Source: an uncultured Massilia sp.
Lineage (GTDB): Bacteria > Pseudomonadota > Gammaproteobacteria > Burkholderiales > Burkholderiaceae_D
Reading direction: 5' to 3'
Assembly: GCF_913773735.1 (NCBI RefSeq)
Contig: NZ_CAJYEB010000047.1
Location: 1-34,916, forward strand
DNA length: 34,916 nucleotides
Shown here in pieces: positions 15,625 through 26,168 of this stretch. The notes below the pieces were generated by a model. It worked only from the letters and a program-made list of their open reading frames with translations, had not been told where the DNA came from and did not search any database. Numbering within the stretch: position 1 is the stretch's first letter; every line of letters starts with the position of its first letter. The position numbers and the translations under genes are program-made.

Positions 15625-17280
15625 TTAGCGCATTTCATGCACCAGACTGGCGCTTGCGCGCGATGGCGCCCGCGTTGCGCCGGCATTGTGCCGATGGGCG
15701 GGCACGGCCGCCGGGGCGCTCGCGTCCGCCAGCCGGAACACGCTGGCGGCATCGGCCAGGCTGCGCGCCTGGTCGCGCATCGCGCCGGTGGCGGCGGCCG
15801 CTTCCTCGACCAGCGCCGCATTCTGCTGCGTCACCTGGTCCATCTGCACGATGGCGCGGCTGACCTGGTCGATGCCGGCGCTCTGCTCGCCCGAGGCGGC
15901 CGCGATCTCGGCCATGATGACGCTGACATCGCGCACGCTCTCGACCACGTCGCGCATCGTCGCCCCGGCCTGGTCGACGAGGCGCGAGCCGGCCCCGACC
16001 TTCGCCGCGGAGTCCTCGATCAGCGCCTTGATTTCGCGGGCGGCGGCGGCCGAACGCTGGGCCAGCGTGCGCACCTCGCTGGCGACCACCGCGAAGCCGC
16101 GTCCCTGCTCGCCGGCGCGGGCCGCTTCCACGGCGGCGTTCAACGCCAGGATATTGGTCTGGAACGCGATGCCGTCGATGACGCCGATGATGTCGGCGAT
16201 CCGCGCGGCCGAGGCGTCGATCTCGCCCATGGTCCGCACCACCTGCGCCATCACCTCGCCGCCGCGGGTGGCGACGCCGGACGCCGCGGCCGACATGCGG
16301 TTGCCGCGCGCGGCGTTCTCGGCGTTCTGCTTGACGGTCGACGCCAGCTCCTCCATCGACGCCGCGCTTTCTTCCAGCGCGCTGGCCTGCTGCTCGGTGC
16401 GCCCCGACAGGTCCATGTTGCCGGTGGCGACCTGGCCGGCCGCCGTCGCGATCGTGTCGGCGCCGCCGCGCACCCGCGCCACCAGGCCGTTCAGGTTGTC
16501 GTTCATGGCGTGCAGCGCCGCGATCAGCTCGCCCGTCTCGTCGCGCGCGCCGCCGTCCAGGGTGGCGTCGACGCGCGCCGTCAGGTCGCCGGCGGCCACC
16601 GCGTTGGCGACCGCGACGGCCGCGCGCAGCGGGCGCACGATGCCGCGCGTCAGGCGCCAGGCCAGCAGCGCGCCCAGCGCCAGTGCGCAGGCGCCGACGA
16701 CGGCCAGCACCAGGCGGCCGCTGGCGACTGCCGCCGCCACGTCGTCCTGCGCCGCCTCGGCCATGCGCTGCTGGCGCTCGGACAAGGCGAGCACCGATTT
16801 CTCGTAGGCGTCCAGCGCCGGATTCATCTTTTCCTCGATCAGGCGCTGGACCAGGGCCGGTTCGGCGCCGCCTTCCTTCAGCGCGAACGCCTCGTCGCGC
16901 GCCGCCGTGTAGGCCTTGCGGCTCGCCGCCGCCCGTTCCAGCAACGCCTTGCCCTCGGGGCGCACGACCAGCGCGTCCAGCTTGTCCTTGATGCTTCCGA
17001 TCTCGGCGCTGTTGGCCTTCATGCGCGTGCGGATCTCCGCCAGGTCGCGGGCATCGCGGGCGCGCAGGCGCGTCTCGGTCAGCGCGCGGTTGACGCGGGT
17101 GGCGGCGATCCAGCGGTCGGCCAGGCGCGCCTTGACGACCGCGGCGTCCATCGCCTCGGTGGCGCCGCCGACCTGTTGCAGGCGCAGGATACCCACGACC
17201 ATCAAGACGATGGACAACGCCAGCACGGCGGCAAAGGCAATGGCGAGACGGGCGCCGATCTTGTAATTGTTGAAAATCAT
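15625..17280 (-). CDS. methyl-accepting chemotaxis protein
   Basis: This 551-residue chemoreceptor starts at ATG 17280 with GAGG at 8-11 bases upstream; an in-frame TTG two codons earlier is less likely. Membrane helices lie at about residues 12-33 and 187-208, flanking a helical periplasmic domain. HAMP follows (RGIVRPLRAAVAVANAVAAGDL), then a signalling domain nearly identical at its tip to the neighbouring receptor (IIGVIDGIAFQTNILALNAA). The sensor domains of the two receptors differ, so ligands probably differ. No CheR-binding pentapeptide is seen at the C-terminus (ASLVHEMR). It is transcribed away from the binding-protein/kinase pair. Confidence 0.93.
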   Translation of the reverse strand: MIFNNYKIGARLAIAFAAVLALSIVLMVVGILRLQQVGGATEAMDAAVVKARLADRWIAATRVNRALTETRLRARDARDLAEIRTRMKANSAEIGSIKDKLDALVVRPEGKALLERAAASRKAYTAARDEAFALKEGGAEPALVQRLIEEKMNPALDAYEKSVLALSERQQRMAEAAQDDVAAAVASGRLVLAVVGACALALGALLAWRLTRGIVRPLRAAVAVANAVAAGDLTARVDATLDGGARDETGELIAALHAMNDNLNGLVARVRGGADTIATAAGQVATGNMDLSGRTEQQASALEESAASMEELASTVKQNAENAARGNRMSAAASGVATRGGEVMAQVVRTMGEIDASAARIADIIGVIDGIAFQTNILALNAAVEAARAGEQGRGFAVVASEVRTLAQRSAAAAREIKALIEDSAAKVGAGSRLVDQAGATMRDVVESVRDVSVIMAEIAAASGEQSAGIDQVSRAIVQMDQVTQQNAALVEEAAAATGAMRDQARSLADAASVFRLADASAPAAVPAHRHNAGATRAPSRASASLVHEMR

Positions 17281-17482
17281 GATCAACCTCGATTAAAAAA
17301 CTGTACATCGTCAATACGATAATGGGCTTTGTAAGAATAAATCGCCAGCCAATTGTTACTTTCTGGAATAACCGGTTGTTCATCCGCAACAAAATACGGA
17401 TATTCATGAAAGAAACGGAATGGCAATCGACGGTAAAATGCCGCCTCGCCTCGTCATACCGAAGCCTGCCTTCGGGATCGCC

Positions 17483-18703
17483 ATGTCCTGTCTTCCTGTC
17501 TGCCTGCGCCCTTCCCTCTTCGCCACCCGCCTGCTGCGCCACGGCGCCGGCCTGTTGTTCTGGCTCGCCGCCCTGACGGCCCAGGCCGCCGGTCCGAAAC
17601 CCGTCCTGCTGGGTATCGACGGCGAGTTCGGCCTGGACAACAGCACGTCGGCCCAGGCGGTGGAACTGGGGATGCGCGCCGCCATCGCCGAGATCAACGC
17701 CGCCGGCGGCGTGCTGCGCGGCCGGCCGCTGGAAGTCGTCGCCAAGGACCACCGCTCGATCCCGGCGCGCGGCATTCGCAACATCCAGGAATTCGCCGCG
17801 ATGCCCGACCTGGTGGCGGTGTTCGGCGGCCGCTTCAGCCCGGTGATCATCGAGGAACTGCCGACGCTGCGGGAAACCCGCACGCTGTTCATGGCCGTGT
17901 GGTCGTCGGCCGACGGCATCATCGACAACGAGATGCATCCGAACTACGTGTACCGGCTGTCGCTGCGCGATTCGCTGGCCATGCCGCGCCTGCTGGCGGC
18001 GGCGCACAAGCGGCGCCTGGACCGCGTGGGCCTGCTGCTCACCAATACGTCCTGGGGCCGCAGCAACGCCAAGGCGGCCGAGCGCGCGCTCGAGCGCCAG
18101 CCCGGCATGAAGATCGTCGGCACGTCCTGGTACAACTGGCGCGACACCAGCCTGGTCGACAACTACCAGCACCTGCGCGCGGCCGGCGCCCAGGCCATCG
18201 TGCTGGTCGCCAACGACGACGAGGCGGCGATCCTGGTGCGCGAAGTGGCGCGGCTGCCGAAGGCGCAGCGCATCCCCATCCTCAGCCACTGGGGCGTGAC
18301 CGGCGGCGAGTTCGTGGCCCAGGCCGGCCCGGCGCTGCAGGAAGTCGACTTCACGGTGATCCAGACCTTCAGCTTCTTCCGCGCCGACAAGGCGCGCGTG
18401 CAGCGCTTCCTGGCCAGCGCGGCGAAGGTCTCGTCCGTGCGCCGCATCGAGGACATCAAGGGACCGGTGGGCGCGGCCCACGCCTACGACCTGACCCACC
18501 TGCTGGCGCAGGCGATCGACCGCGCCGGCAGCACCGACCGCAGGGCCGTGCGCGACGCGCTCGAGCGCCTGGGCCCGTGGCGCGGCCTGGTCAAGCAGTA
18601 CGCGCCGCCGTTCACCCCGGCCAACCACGAAGCCCTCGGTCCGGCCGAGCTGCTGATGGCGCGCTACCGCGCCGACGGCGTGCTGGTGCCGACCGGGGAT
18701 TGA
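17483..18703 (+). CDS. periplasmic substrate-binding protein (Peripla_BP_6, branched-chain amino acid type)
   Basis: This 406-residue protein from ATG 17483 has a signal peptide: an Arg-containing n-region, hydrophobic GAGLLFWLAALTAQAA, and cleavage near residue 36. An in-frame ATG at 17420 would add 21 residues before the signal and is less likely. The mature protein, from PVLLGIDGEFGLDNSTSAQAVELG, has the type-I periplasmic binding fold: AAIAEINAAGGVLRGRPLEVV, then VAVFGGRFSPVI, then VGLLLTNTSWGRSNAKA. No permease or ATPase genes adjoin. Its stop is 2 bases from the sensor kinase start, so it probably delivers ligand information to that kinase rather than to a transporter. Ligand unknown. 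Confidence 0.88.
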   Translation: MSCLPVCLRPSLFATRLLRHGAGLLFWLAALTAQAAGPKPVLLGIDGEFGLDNSTSAQAVELGMRAAIAEINAAGGVLRGRPLEVVAKDHRSIPARGIRNIQEFAAMPDLVAVFGGRFSPVIIEELPTLRETRTLFMAVWSSADGIIDNEMHPNYVYRLSLRDSLAMPRLLAAAHKRRLDRVGLLLTNTSWGRSNAKAAERALERQPGMKIVGTSWYNWRDTSLVDNYQHLRAAGAQAIVLVANDDEAAILVREVARLPKAQRIPILSHWGVTGGEFVAQAGPALQEVDFTVIQTFSFFRADKARVQRFLASAAKVSSVRRIEDIKGPVGAAHAYDLTHLLAQAIDRAGSTDRRAVRDALERLGPWRGLVKQYAPPFTPANHEALGPAELLMARYRADGVLVPTGD

Positions 18704-18705
18704 CG

Positions 18706-21177
<2,472 letters not shown>

Positions 21178-21185
21178 CAAATCGC

Positions 21186-21283
21186 AAACCGGGGTCAGAG
21201 CCGGGGTCAGAGCCCTGAATTTGGAAATGTCTTGATGGCTTTTTCCAAAAACCGGGCTCTGACCCCGGCTCTGACCCCGGTTT
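21186..21283. repeat. perfect 30-bp inverted repeat carrying doubled GGGGTCAGAG motifs
   Basis: The left arm 21186-21215 and right arm 21254-21283 are exact reverse complements, 30 bases each. Each contains two copies of CCGGGGTCAGAG in tandem. Within the 38-base loop, TTTGGAAA (21220-21227) and TTTCCAAA (21242-21249) make a second, inner stem, so the whole element can fold into one long two-part hairpin. GGGGTCAGAG palindromes are familiar dispersed intergenic repeats in related bacteria. It starts 8 bases after the kinase stop codon and may end that transcript. Confidence 0.85.
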
Positions 21284-21336
21284 GGGGTTGGTCAAGGTGA
21301 GGAAGTCTTACTTTATGGGAAATGTGAAATGATGGT

Positions 21337-21352
21337 TGGCATATAAATTGCT
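21337..21352 (+). promoter_or_regulatory. sigma-54 (RpoN) promoter, near consensus
   Basis: TGGCATATAAATTGCT fits the sigma-54 pattern TGGCAYR-N4-TTGCW at every specified position. The -12 GC predicts a start near 21363, about 23 bases before ATG 21386. No upstream activator site was identified. Confidence 0.75.
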
Positions 21353-21385
21353 CTAAAGGAAGGCTTTATCCTCTTTTCTGGAAAC

Positions 21386-23941
21386 ATGAGCACCGAACAC
21401 AATTCGCTGCTGGACACTTTCCTGCCGCATATGCCCGACGTGGGCCGTTGCCAGGCTGCGCTCCACGAACTCCACCACACCTGGCGCCTGATCGAGGCGT
21501 CGGCCCGCATGAATTGCCCCGCCGAGGCGCGCACGCTGCTCCCCGCCGTGGTGAGCACCCGCACCAACCTGGCGCAGCTGGAAGATGCCCTCGTCGCGAA
21601 CCTCGTCTCCGAAAAGGTGCGCCAGGTGCTGGGCGAAGCCGCCACGCGTGCCCAGTACGCGCTCGACCTGCTGGTGCGCAACCTGTTCGAGCGTACCGCC
21701 GACGTCGGCTTCCTCGCCACCGACGCCGACCTGTGCCGCTTCGCCGCCGGCCTGGATGACGACCGCGACGCCGCCCGCGCGCGCCTGGCAGCCTACCGCG
21801 ACAAGTACACGGTCTACGACGACATCCTGGTGCTGGCGCCGGACGGCCGCGTGCTGGTCCAGGCCGATGCCGATGCCGGCCTGCAGGCCAGCCGCGACCC
21901 GCTGGTCGCGCAGACGCTGCAGGCGGGCACCTGGCTGGAGACCTTCCGCGCCACCGACCTGCGCCCCGGCCAGCCGCGCGCCCTCGTGTACTCCCAGGCG
22001 ATGCGGCACCCGGACGGCGGCGCGGTCGTCGCCGTGCTGTGCCTGAGCTTCCGCTTCGAGCACGAGATGGCCGCCATCTTCGCCGCCTACCGCGACGGCG
22101 CTGGCCGCGCCAACATGCTGCTGCTGGACGCCGACCGGCGCGTCATCAGCAGCGCCGACCCGCTCTGGATCCCGGCGGGCGTGCAGGTGCCCGCCCTCCC
22201 CGTCGACCGCGCCGGCGCGCCCCCGGTGCAGGTGTTCGCCGGCCGCGAATACCTGGCCGTCACGGTCGCCAGCGCCGGCTACCAGGGCTATCCCGGCCCG
22301 GCCGGCTGGACGAGCCAGGTGATGGTGCCGCTCGACCTGGCGTTCCGCGCGCCCCAGGACAGCGCCATCGACGCCACCGGGGCGCGCCTGCTGCAAGGCC
22401 TGCTGTCGCATGCCGGCAGCTTCAATCCGGCGCTGCACGACCTGCTGTCGTCAGTGAGCGCGGCCACGCACGCGATCAAGCGCATCGTCTGGAACGGCAA
22501 GGTGGCGACGGCCGCCGCCGCGGGCATGGGCGCCGCGGCGGACAGCGGCGCCGGCAGGCTGGTGACGATCCTCGACCAGATCACCGAGACCGGCCAGCGC
22601 AGCGACGCCGTGTTCTCGCGCTCGATCCGCGACCTGTACCGCACCGTGCTGGCGTCGAGCATGCGCGCCGCCGAATTCACGGCGCAACTGCTGGTCGACA
22701 TGCTCGACCGCAGCCTCTACGAACGCGCCAACGATTGCCGCTGGTGGGCGCTGGCCGGCCCGCTGCGCCATGGCCTGGCGGACGCCGGCGACCCCGAGCG
22801 CGCGCGCCGGCTGGGCGCTGTGCTGGAAACGATCAACGCCCTGTACACCGTGTACAGCCGCCTGTTCGTGTACGACCGCGACGGCGTCGTGCTCGCCGCC
22901 AGCGGCGGCGCGGACGTCGTCGGCCAGCGCATCGACGCCGCCACGCTGGCCGCCGTGGGCGCGCTGCGCAGCGAACGCGAGCACCACGTCGAACCGTTCG
23001 CGCCCTCGCCGTTCTACGGCGGCCGCCCGACCTTCGTCTACCACGCCGCGATCCGCCATCCGGAACGCGCGGACACCGTCGTCGGCGGCATCGGCATCGT
23101 GTTCGACGGCGCCACGGAACTGCGCAACATGCTCGCCGGCGGCGTGGCCGGGCGCGCCGGCATGCAGGCCTTCTTTTGCGCGCCGGACGGCCGCGTGCTG
23201 TGCGGCAGCGACGCCGACGTCGTCCCCGGCACGGTGCTGGAGCTGGAGCGCGGCCTGCTCGACGATGCCGCCGCCGGCGCCAGCGTGTCGCGCATCGTCG
23301 CCTGGCGCGGCCAGTACTGCGTCGCCGCCTGCAGCGCGGCCGCCGGCTACCGCGAATTCCGCGCCGGCGCGCATCGCGAGGAACCGGTGCTGGCCGTGCT
23401 GCTGCAGGCATTCGGCGCGCTGCGCCGCGAGGACGAGCTGGAAGCGCTGGCCGAACCGGCCCGGATCGAATCGGTGCCCGAGGGCGGGCGCGCGGTCGCG
23501 CTGTTCCACGCCCAGGGCGCGCTGATGGCGCTGGATGCGGCCAGCGTGGTCGAGGCGGTGCCGTTCGCCCGCGTGAAGAAGGCGCCGGGCGCGGCGGCGC
23601 GCATCGGCATGCTCGACGTCGACCTGCCCGGCCAGCCGCGCGCCTTCGTCTGGGTGTTCGACCTGGCGCGGCTGCTGGGCGGGCCGGCCGCCGCCGCCGG
23701 TCCGCACAGCCAGGTGCTGCTGGTGCGCGAGGGCGGCCGCACCATCGGCCTGCTGATCGACGACGTGCATTCGGTGCAGCAGTTCGACGACGGCCAGCGC
23801 GCGCCGCTGTCGCTGTCCGCCGGCGAGCGCTCGCTGTCGACCGGCCTGCTCAAGGCCAACGGCGGCAGCGTGCTGATCCAGGAACTCGGCGTGGCGGCGA
23901 TCTTCGCCAGCCTGCTCGGCAACGCGCCGCACGCGGCGTGA
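21386..23941 (+). CDS. soluble double-Cache sensor fused to a C-terminal CheW domain
   Basis: This 851-residue protein starts at ATG 21386 after a short GGAAA. Two homologous sensor halves (about 70-300 and 420-680) are visible by eye. YTVYDDILVLAPDGRVLVQ matches YTVYSRLFVYDRDGVVLAA, and ALVYSQAMRHPDGG matches TFVYHAAIRHPERAD; both are Cache/PAS-like blocks. Residues about 690-840 form a CheW-like domain: VALFHAQGALMALDAASVVEAV, then FVWVFDLARLLGG, then TIGLLIDDVHSVQQF. No signal peptide or membrane helix is seen, so both sensor halves appear cytoplasmic, unlike typical Cache receptors. The likely role is to couple a small-molecule or redox signal directly to the CheA array. Its promoter is sigma-54 type. 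Confidence 0.8.
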   Translation: MSTEHNSLLDTFLPHMPDVGRCQAALHELHHTWRLIEASARMNCPAEARTLLPAVVSTRTNLAQLEDALVANLVSEKVRQVLGEAATRAQYALDLLVRNLFERTADVGFLATDADLCRFAAGLDDDRDAARARLAAYRDKYTVYDDILVLAPDGRVLVQADADAGLQASRDPLVAQTLQAGTWLETFRATDLRPGQPRALVYSQAMRHPDGGAVVAVLCLSFRFEHEMAAIFAAYRDGAGRANMLLLDADRRVISSADPLWIPAGVQVPALPVDRAGAPPVQVFAGREYLAVTVASAGYQGYPGPAGWTSQVMVPLDLAFRAPQDSAIDATGARLLQGLLSHAGSFNPALHDLLSSVSAATHAIKRIVWNGKVATAAAAGMGAAADSGAGRLVTILDQITETGQRSDAVFSRSIRDLYRTVLASSMRAAEFTAQLLVDMLDRSLYERANDCRWWALAGPLRHGLADAGDPERARRLGAVLETINALYTVYSRLFVYDRDGVVLAASGGADVVGQRIDAATLAAVGALRSEREHHVEPFAPSPFYGGRPTFVYHAAIRHPERADTVVGGIGIVFDGATELRNMLAGGVAGRAGMQAFFCAPDGRVLCGSDADVVPGTVLELERGLLDDAAAGASVSRIVAWRGQYCVAACSAAAGYREFRAGAHREEPVLAVLLQAFGALRREDELEALAEPARIESVPEGGRAVALFHAQGALMALDAASVVEAVPFARVKKAPGAAARIGMLDVDLPGQPRAFVWVFDLARLLGGPAAAAGPHSQVLLVREGGRTIGLLIDDVHSVQQFDDGQRAPLSLSAGERSLSTGLLKANGGSVLIQELGVAAIFASLLGNAPHAA

Positions 23942-23966
23942 GGGGCATGCGGCGTGAGGGGCATGC
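23935..23966. repeat. 16-bp tandem duplication across the stop codon
   Basis: GGCGTGAGGGGCATGC occurs twice in succession (23935-23950 and 23951-23966). The first copy contains the TGA of the Cache-CheW gene; the second supplies an untranslated duplicate. It is probably a replication-slippage product with no coding effect. Confidence 0.85.
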
Positions 23967-24052
23967 AGCATGAAAATTGCAGCGCGGCACTGGTTTGACG
24001 GAAACGCCGATTCCGCCGACCATGGCGCCAACGCCAACGCTCCCGCCGCCCC

Positions 24053-24982
24053 ATGTCCGCCACGCTCACGCCCCGCCCCGAACTCGGCCTGGTCTGCATC
24101 ACGACCTCGAAGGAAGTCCGCTACCGCACCGTCACGCGCAAGCGCCTGCTGGAGCATGCGGACGCGGGCCAGCGCAAGCTGCTCGACGCCATCTACCGCG
24201 ACAACCTGCAGACCCTCGACGGCGCGCTGCAGTACTGCCGGCGCGAAGGCATCCGCCTGTACCGGATGCCGTCGTCGATCTTCCCGTTCTTCGACGAGGA
24301 CATCGGACGCGCGGTGATGGCGCCGCTGGCGCCGGCGCTCGGACGGACCGGCACCTGCGCGACGGAACTCGGCATCCGCCTGGTGATGCATCCGGACCAG
24401 TTCGTGGTGCTCAGCTCCGACTCGCCCGACGTCGTCGCCAACAGCGTCAAGATCCTGCAGATGCACGCCGACATCATGGACCTGCTGCTGCAACCGCGCT
24501 CGCCCTGGGCGCTGCTCGAGATCCACGGCGGCAAGGCCGGCCGCAGCGACGCGCTGGTCGAGCGCATCGCGCAACTGCCCGACGCGATCCGGCTGCGCCT
24601 GTGCCTGGAGAACGACGAATACGCGTACAGCGCCGCCGAGATCCTCGACGTCTGCCTGCGTAGCGGCGTGCCGATGGTGTTCGACGCCCACCACCACGTG
24701 GTCTGCGAAGGGCTGGCCAGCTACGACGACCCGAGCGTGGCCGCCATGCTGGCGCAGGCGCGCACCACCTGGGCCGTGCCGGAACACCAGCTGGTGCACA
24801 TCTCGAACGGCCGCGCCGGTTTCAACGACCGCCAGCACGCCGACCTGATCGCCACGATGCCGTCCTCGTACGCGCAGGCGCCGTGGATCGAGATCGAGGC
24901 CAAGCTGAAGGAAGAGGCGATCCAGGGGCTGCGCCACTGGCCCGCCGGCGCGGCCGGCCGCACCAACCTGGCCGCCCCCTGA
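24053..24982 (+). CDS. UV damage endonuclease, UvsE/UVDE family
   Basis: This 309-residue protein is recognised by LGLVCITTSKEVRYRTVTRKRLLE at the N-terminus, then RLYRMPSSIFPF, RLVMHPDQFVVLSS, LLEIHGGKAGRSDAL, RLCLENDEY and VPMVFDAHHHVV. These His, Asp and Glu residues form the metal site of this TIM-barrel endonuclease. It nicks DNA 5' to UV photoproducts as an alternative excision-repair entry. The length fits the family. The start at 24053 lacks a clear Shine-Dalgarno; upstream ATGs at 23970 and 24022 are in other frames. It follows the chemosensory gene by 111 bases and may be separately transcribed. Confidence 0.9.
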   Translation: MSATLTPRPELGLVCITTSKEVRYRTVTRKRLLEHADAGQRKLLDAIYRDNLQTLDGALQYCRREGIRLYRMPSSIFPFFDEDIGRAVMAPLAPALGRTGTCATELGIRLVMHPDQFVVLSSDSPDVVANSVKILQMHADIMDLLLQPRSPWALLEIHGGKAGRSDALVERIAQLPDAIRLRLCLENDEYAYSAAEILDVCLRSGVPMVFDAHHHVVCEGLASYDDPSVAAMLAQARTTWAVPEHQLVHISNGRAGFNDRQHADLIATMPSSYAQAPWIEIEAKLKEEAIQGLRHWPAGAAGRTNLAAP

Positions 24983-25150
24983 CGCGCCGCCCATGCACGC
25001 CATGCATGCCCGCCATCAGCAATAAGCATTAGCCATTTGCGGCGCCAGCGGCCACAATGGGGCCGCCCGCATGCGCACCCCGTCCCAAGGCAGGTGCGCA
25101 CTCCGCGCCGCCGGTGCAGAATACGGGCATCCCAGTCTCCCACGATAGCG

Positions 25151-25213
25151 ATGCAAGGCCCGACCGATCTCCTTTCCTTCCAGCTGGACCAAGCCGCGCG
25201 GGTGCCGGCATGA
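25151..25213 (+). CDS. possible 20-residue leader peptide overlapping the bestrophin start
   Basis: ATG 25151 opens a 20-codon frame, MQGPTDLLSFQLDQAARVPA, whose TGA overlaps the downstream start as ATGA. The four-base overlap is typical of translational coupling. There is no convincing Shine-Dalgarno, and the frame may be chance. Confidence 0.25.
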   Translation: MQGPTDLLSFQLDQAARVPA

Positions 25214-26145
25214 TCGTCCGCGACCGCCCCACCCCGCTGCGGCTGTTCCTGACGATGCGCGGTTCCGTGCTGCCGGCCATCTGGAAAAGCCTGGCCGTCG
25301 CCACGCTGCTGGCCGTCGCCGTCACCGTCACCGACGGCATCGTCGACGGCATCAAGTTCTCGCTGACGCCGGTGCCGTTCACGCTCATGGGCCTGCCGCT
25401 GGCGATCTTCCTCGGCTTTCGCAACAACTCGGCCTACGACCGCTACTGGGAAGGCCGCAAGCAGTGGGGCGACCTGGTGCTGCGCAGCCGCAGCCTGGCG
25501 CGCCAGTGCCTGTCGCTGGTCGACGTCGCGCTGCCGTTCGGTGCCGACGGCGCCGACGTGCGCACCCGCATGCTGCGCCGGACCATCGCCCATGCGCACG
25601 CGCTGCGCTACCGCCTGCGCGGCGGCGATCCCGCGCCGGACGTCGCGCCCTGGCTGGCGCCGGCGGAATGGGAGCGCGTGCGCGACCTGCCCAACCTGCC
25701 GCACGCGCTGGTGCTGGAGATGGGCGCGGACCTGGCGCTGTGCCTGCGCGAGCGCCGCATCGAAGCCTGCACGGCGCCGGCGCTGGACGCCACCCTGAGC
25801 GCCATGGCCGGCGTCGACGCGGCCTGCGAGCGCATCCGCGGCACGCCGCTGCCGTTCTCGTACACGCTGCTGCTGCACCGCACCGCCTACATGTACTGCC
25901 TGCTGCTGCCGTTCGGCCTGGTCGACACGATCCGTTACGCGACCCCGCTGGTGACGCTCATCGTCGCCTACACCATCTTCGGCCTGGACGCCCTCGGCGA
26001 CGAGATCGAGGAACCGTTCGGCACCCTCGACAACGACCTGCCGCTCGACGCCATCTGCCGCACGATCGAGATCGACGTGCGCACGGCCCTGGGCGAGCGC
26101 GACCTTCCCCCGCCGCTGCAGCCGGTCGATTGCCGGCTCGGCTGA
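25210..26145 (+). CDS. bestrophin-family channel protein (UPF0187)
   Basis: This 311-residue membrane protein begins MIVRDRPTPLRLFLTMRGSVLP, the usual start of bacterial bestrophin homologues, which supports ATG 25210 despite a weak Shine-Dalgarno. Hydrophobic segments lie near residues 23-43, 54-72 and 215-255. The family signature is GFRNNSAYDRYWEGRKQWGD, and LGDEIEEPFGTLDNDLPLD is the conserved acidic stretch near the C-terminus. Bacterial members form pentameric ion channels; some conduct cations rather than chloride, so the ion is uncertain. It lies 23 bases ahead of the CoA-transferase gene and may share its transcript. Confidence 0.9.
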   Translation: MIVRDRPTPLRLFLTMRGSVLPAIWKSLAVATLLAVAVTVTDGIVDGIKFSLTPVPFTLMGLPLAIFLGFRNNSAYDRYWEGRKQWGDLVLRSRSLARQCLSLVDVALPFGADGADVRTRMLRRTIAHAHALRYRLRGGDPAPDVAPWLAPAEWERVRDLPNLPHALVLEMGADLALCLRERRIEACTAPALDATLSAMAGVDAACERIRGTPLPFSYTLLLHRTAYMYCLLLPFGLVDTIRYATPLVTLIVAYTIFGLDALGDEIEEPFGTLDNDLPLDAICRTIEIDVRTALGERDLPPPLQPVDCRLG

Positions 26146-26168
26146 GTTTCCACGACGAAGAAAGCACC

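Noticed and set aside
17391..17420. Sigma-54-like TGG...TTG upstream of the binding-protein gene
   Set aside because: TGGAATAACCGGTTGT (in 17363-17380) has the TTG one base out of register and lacks the GC.
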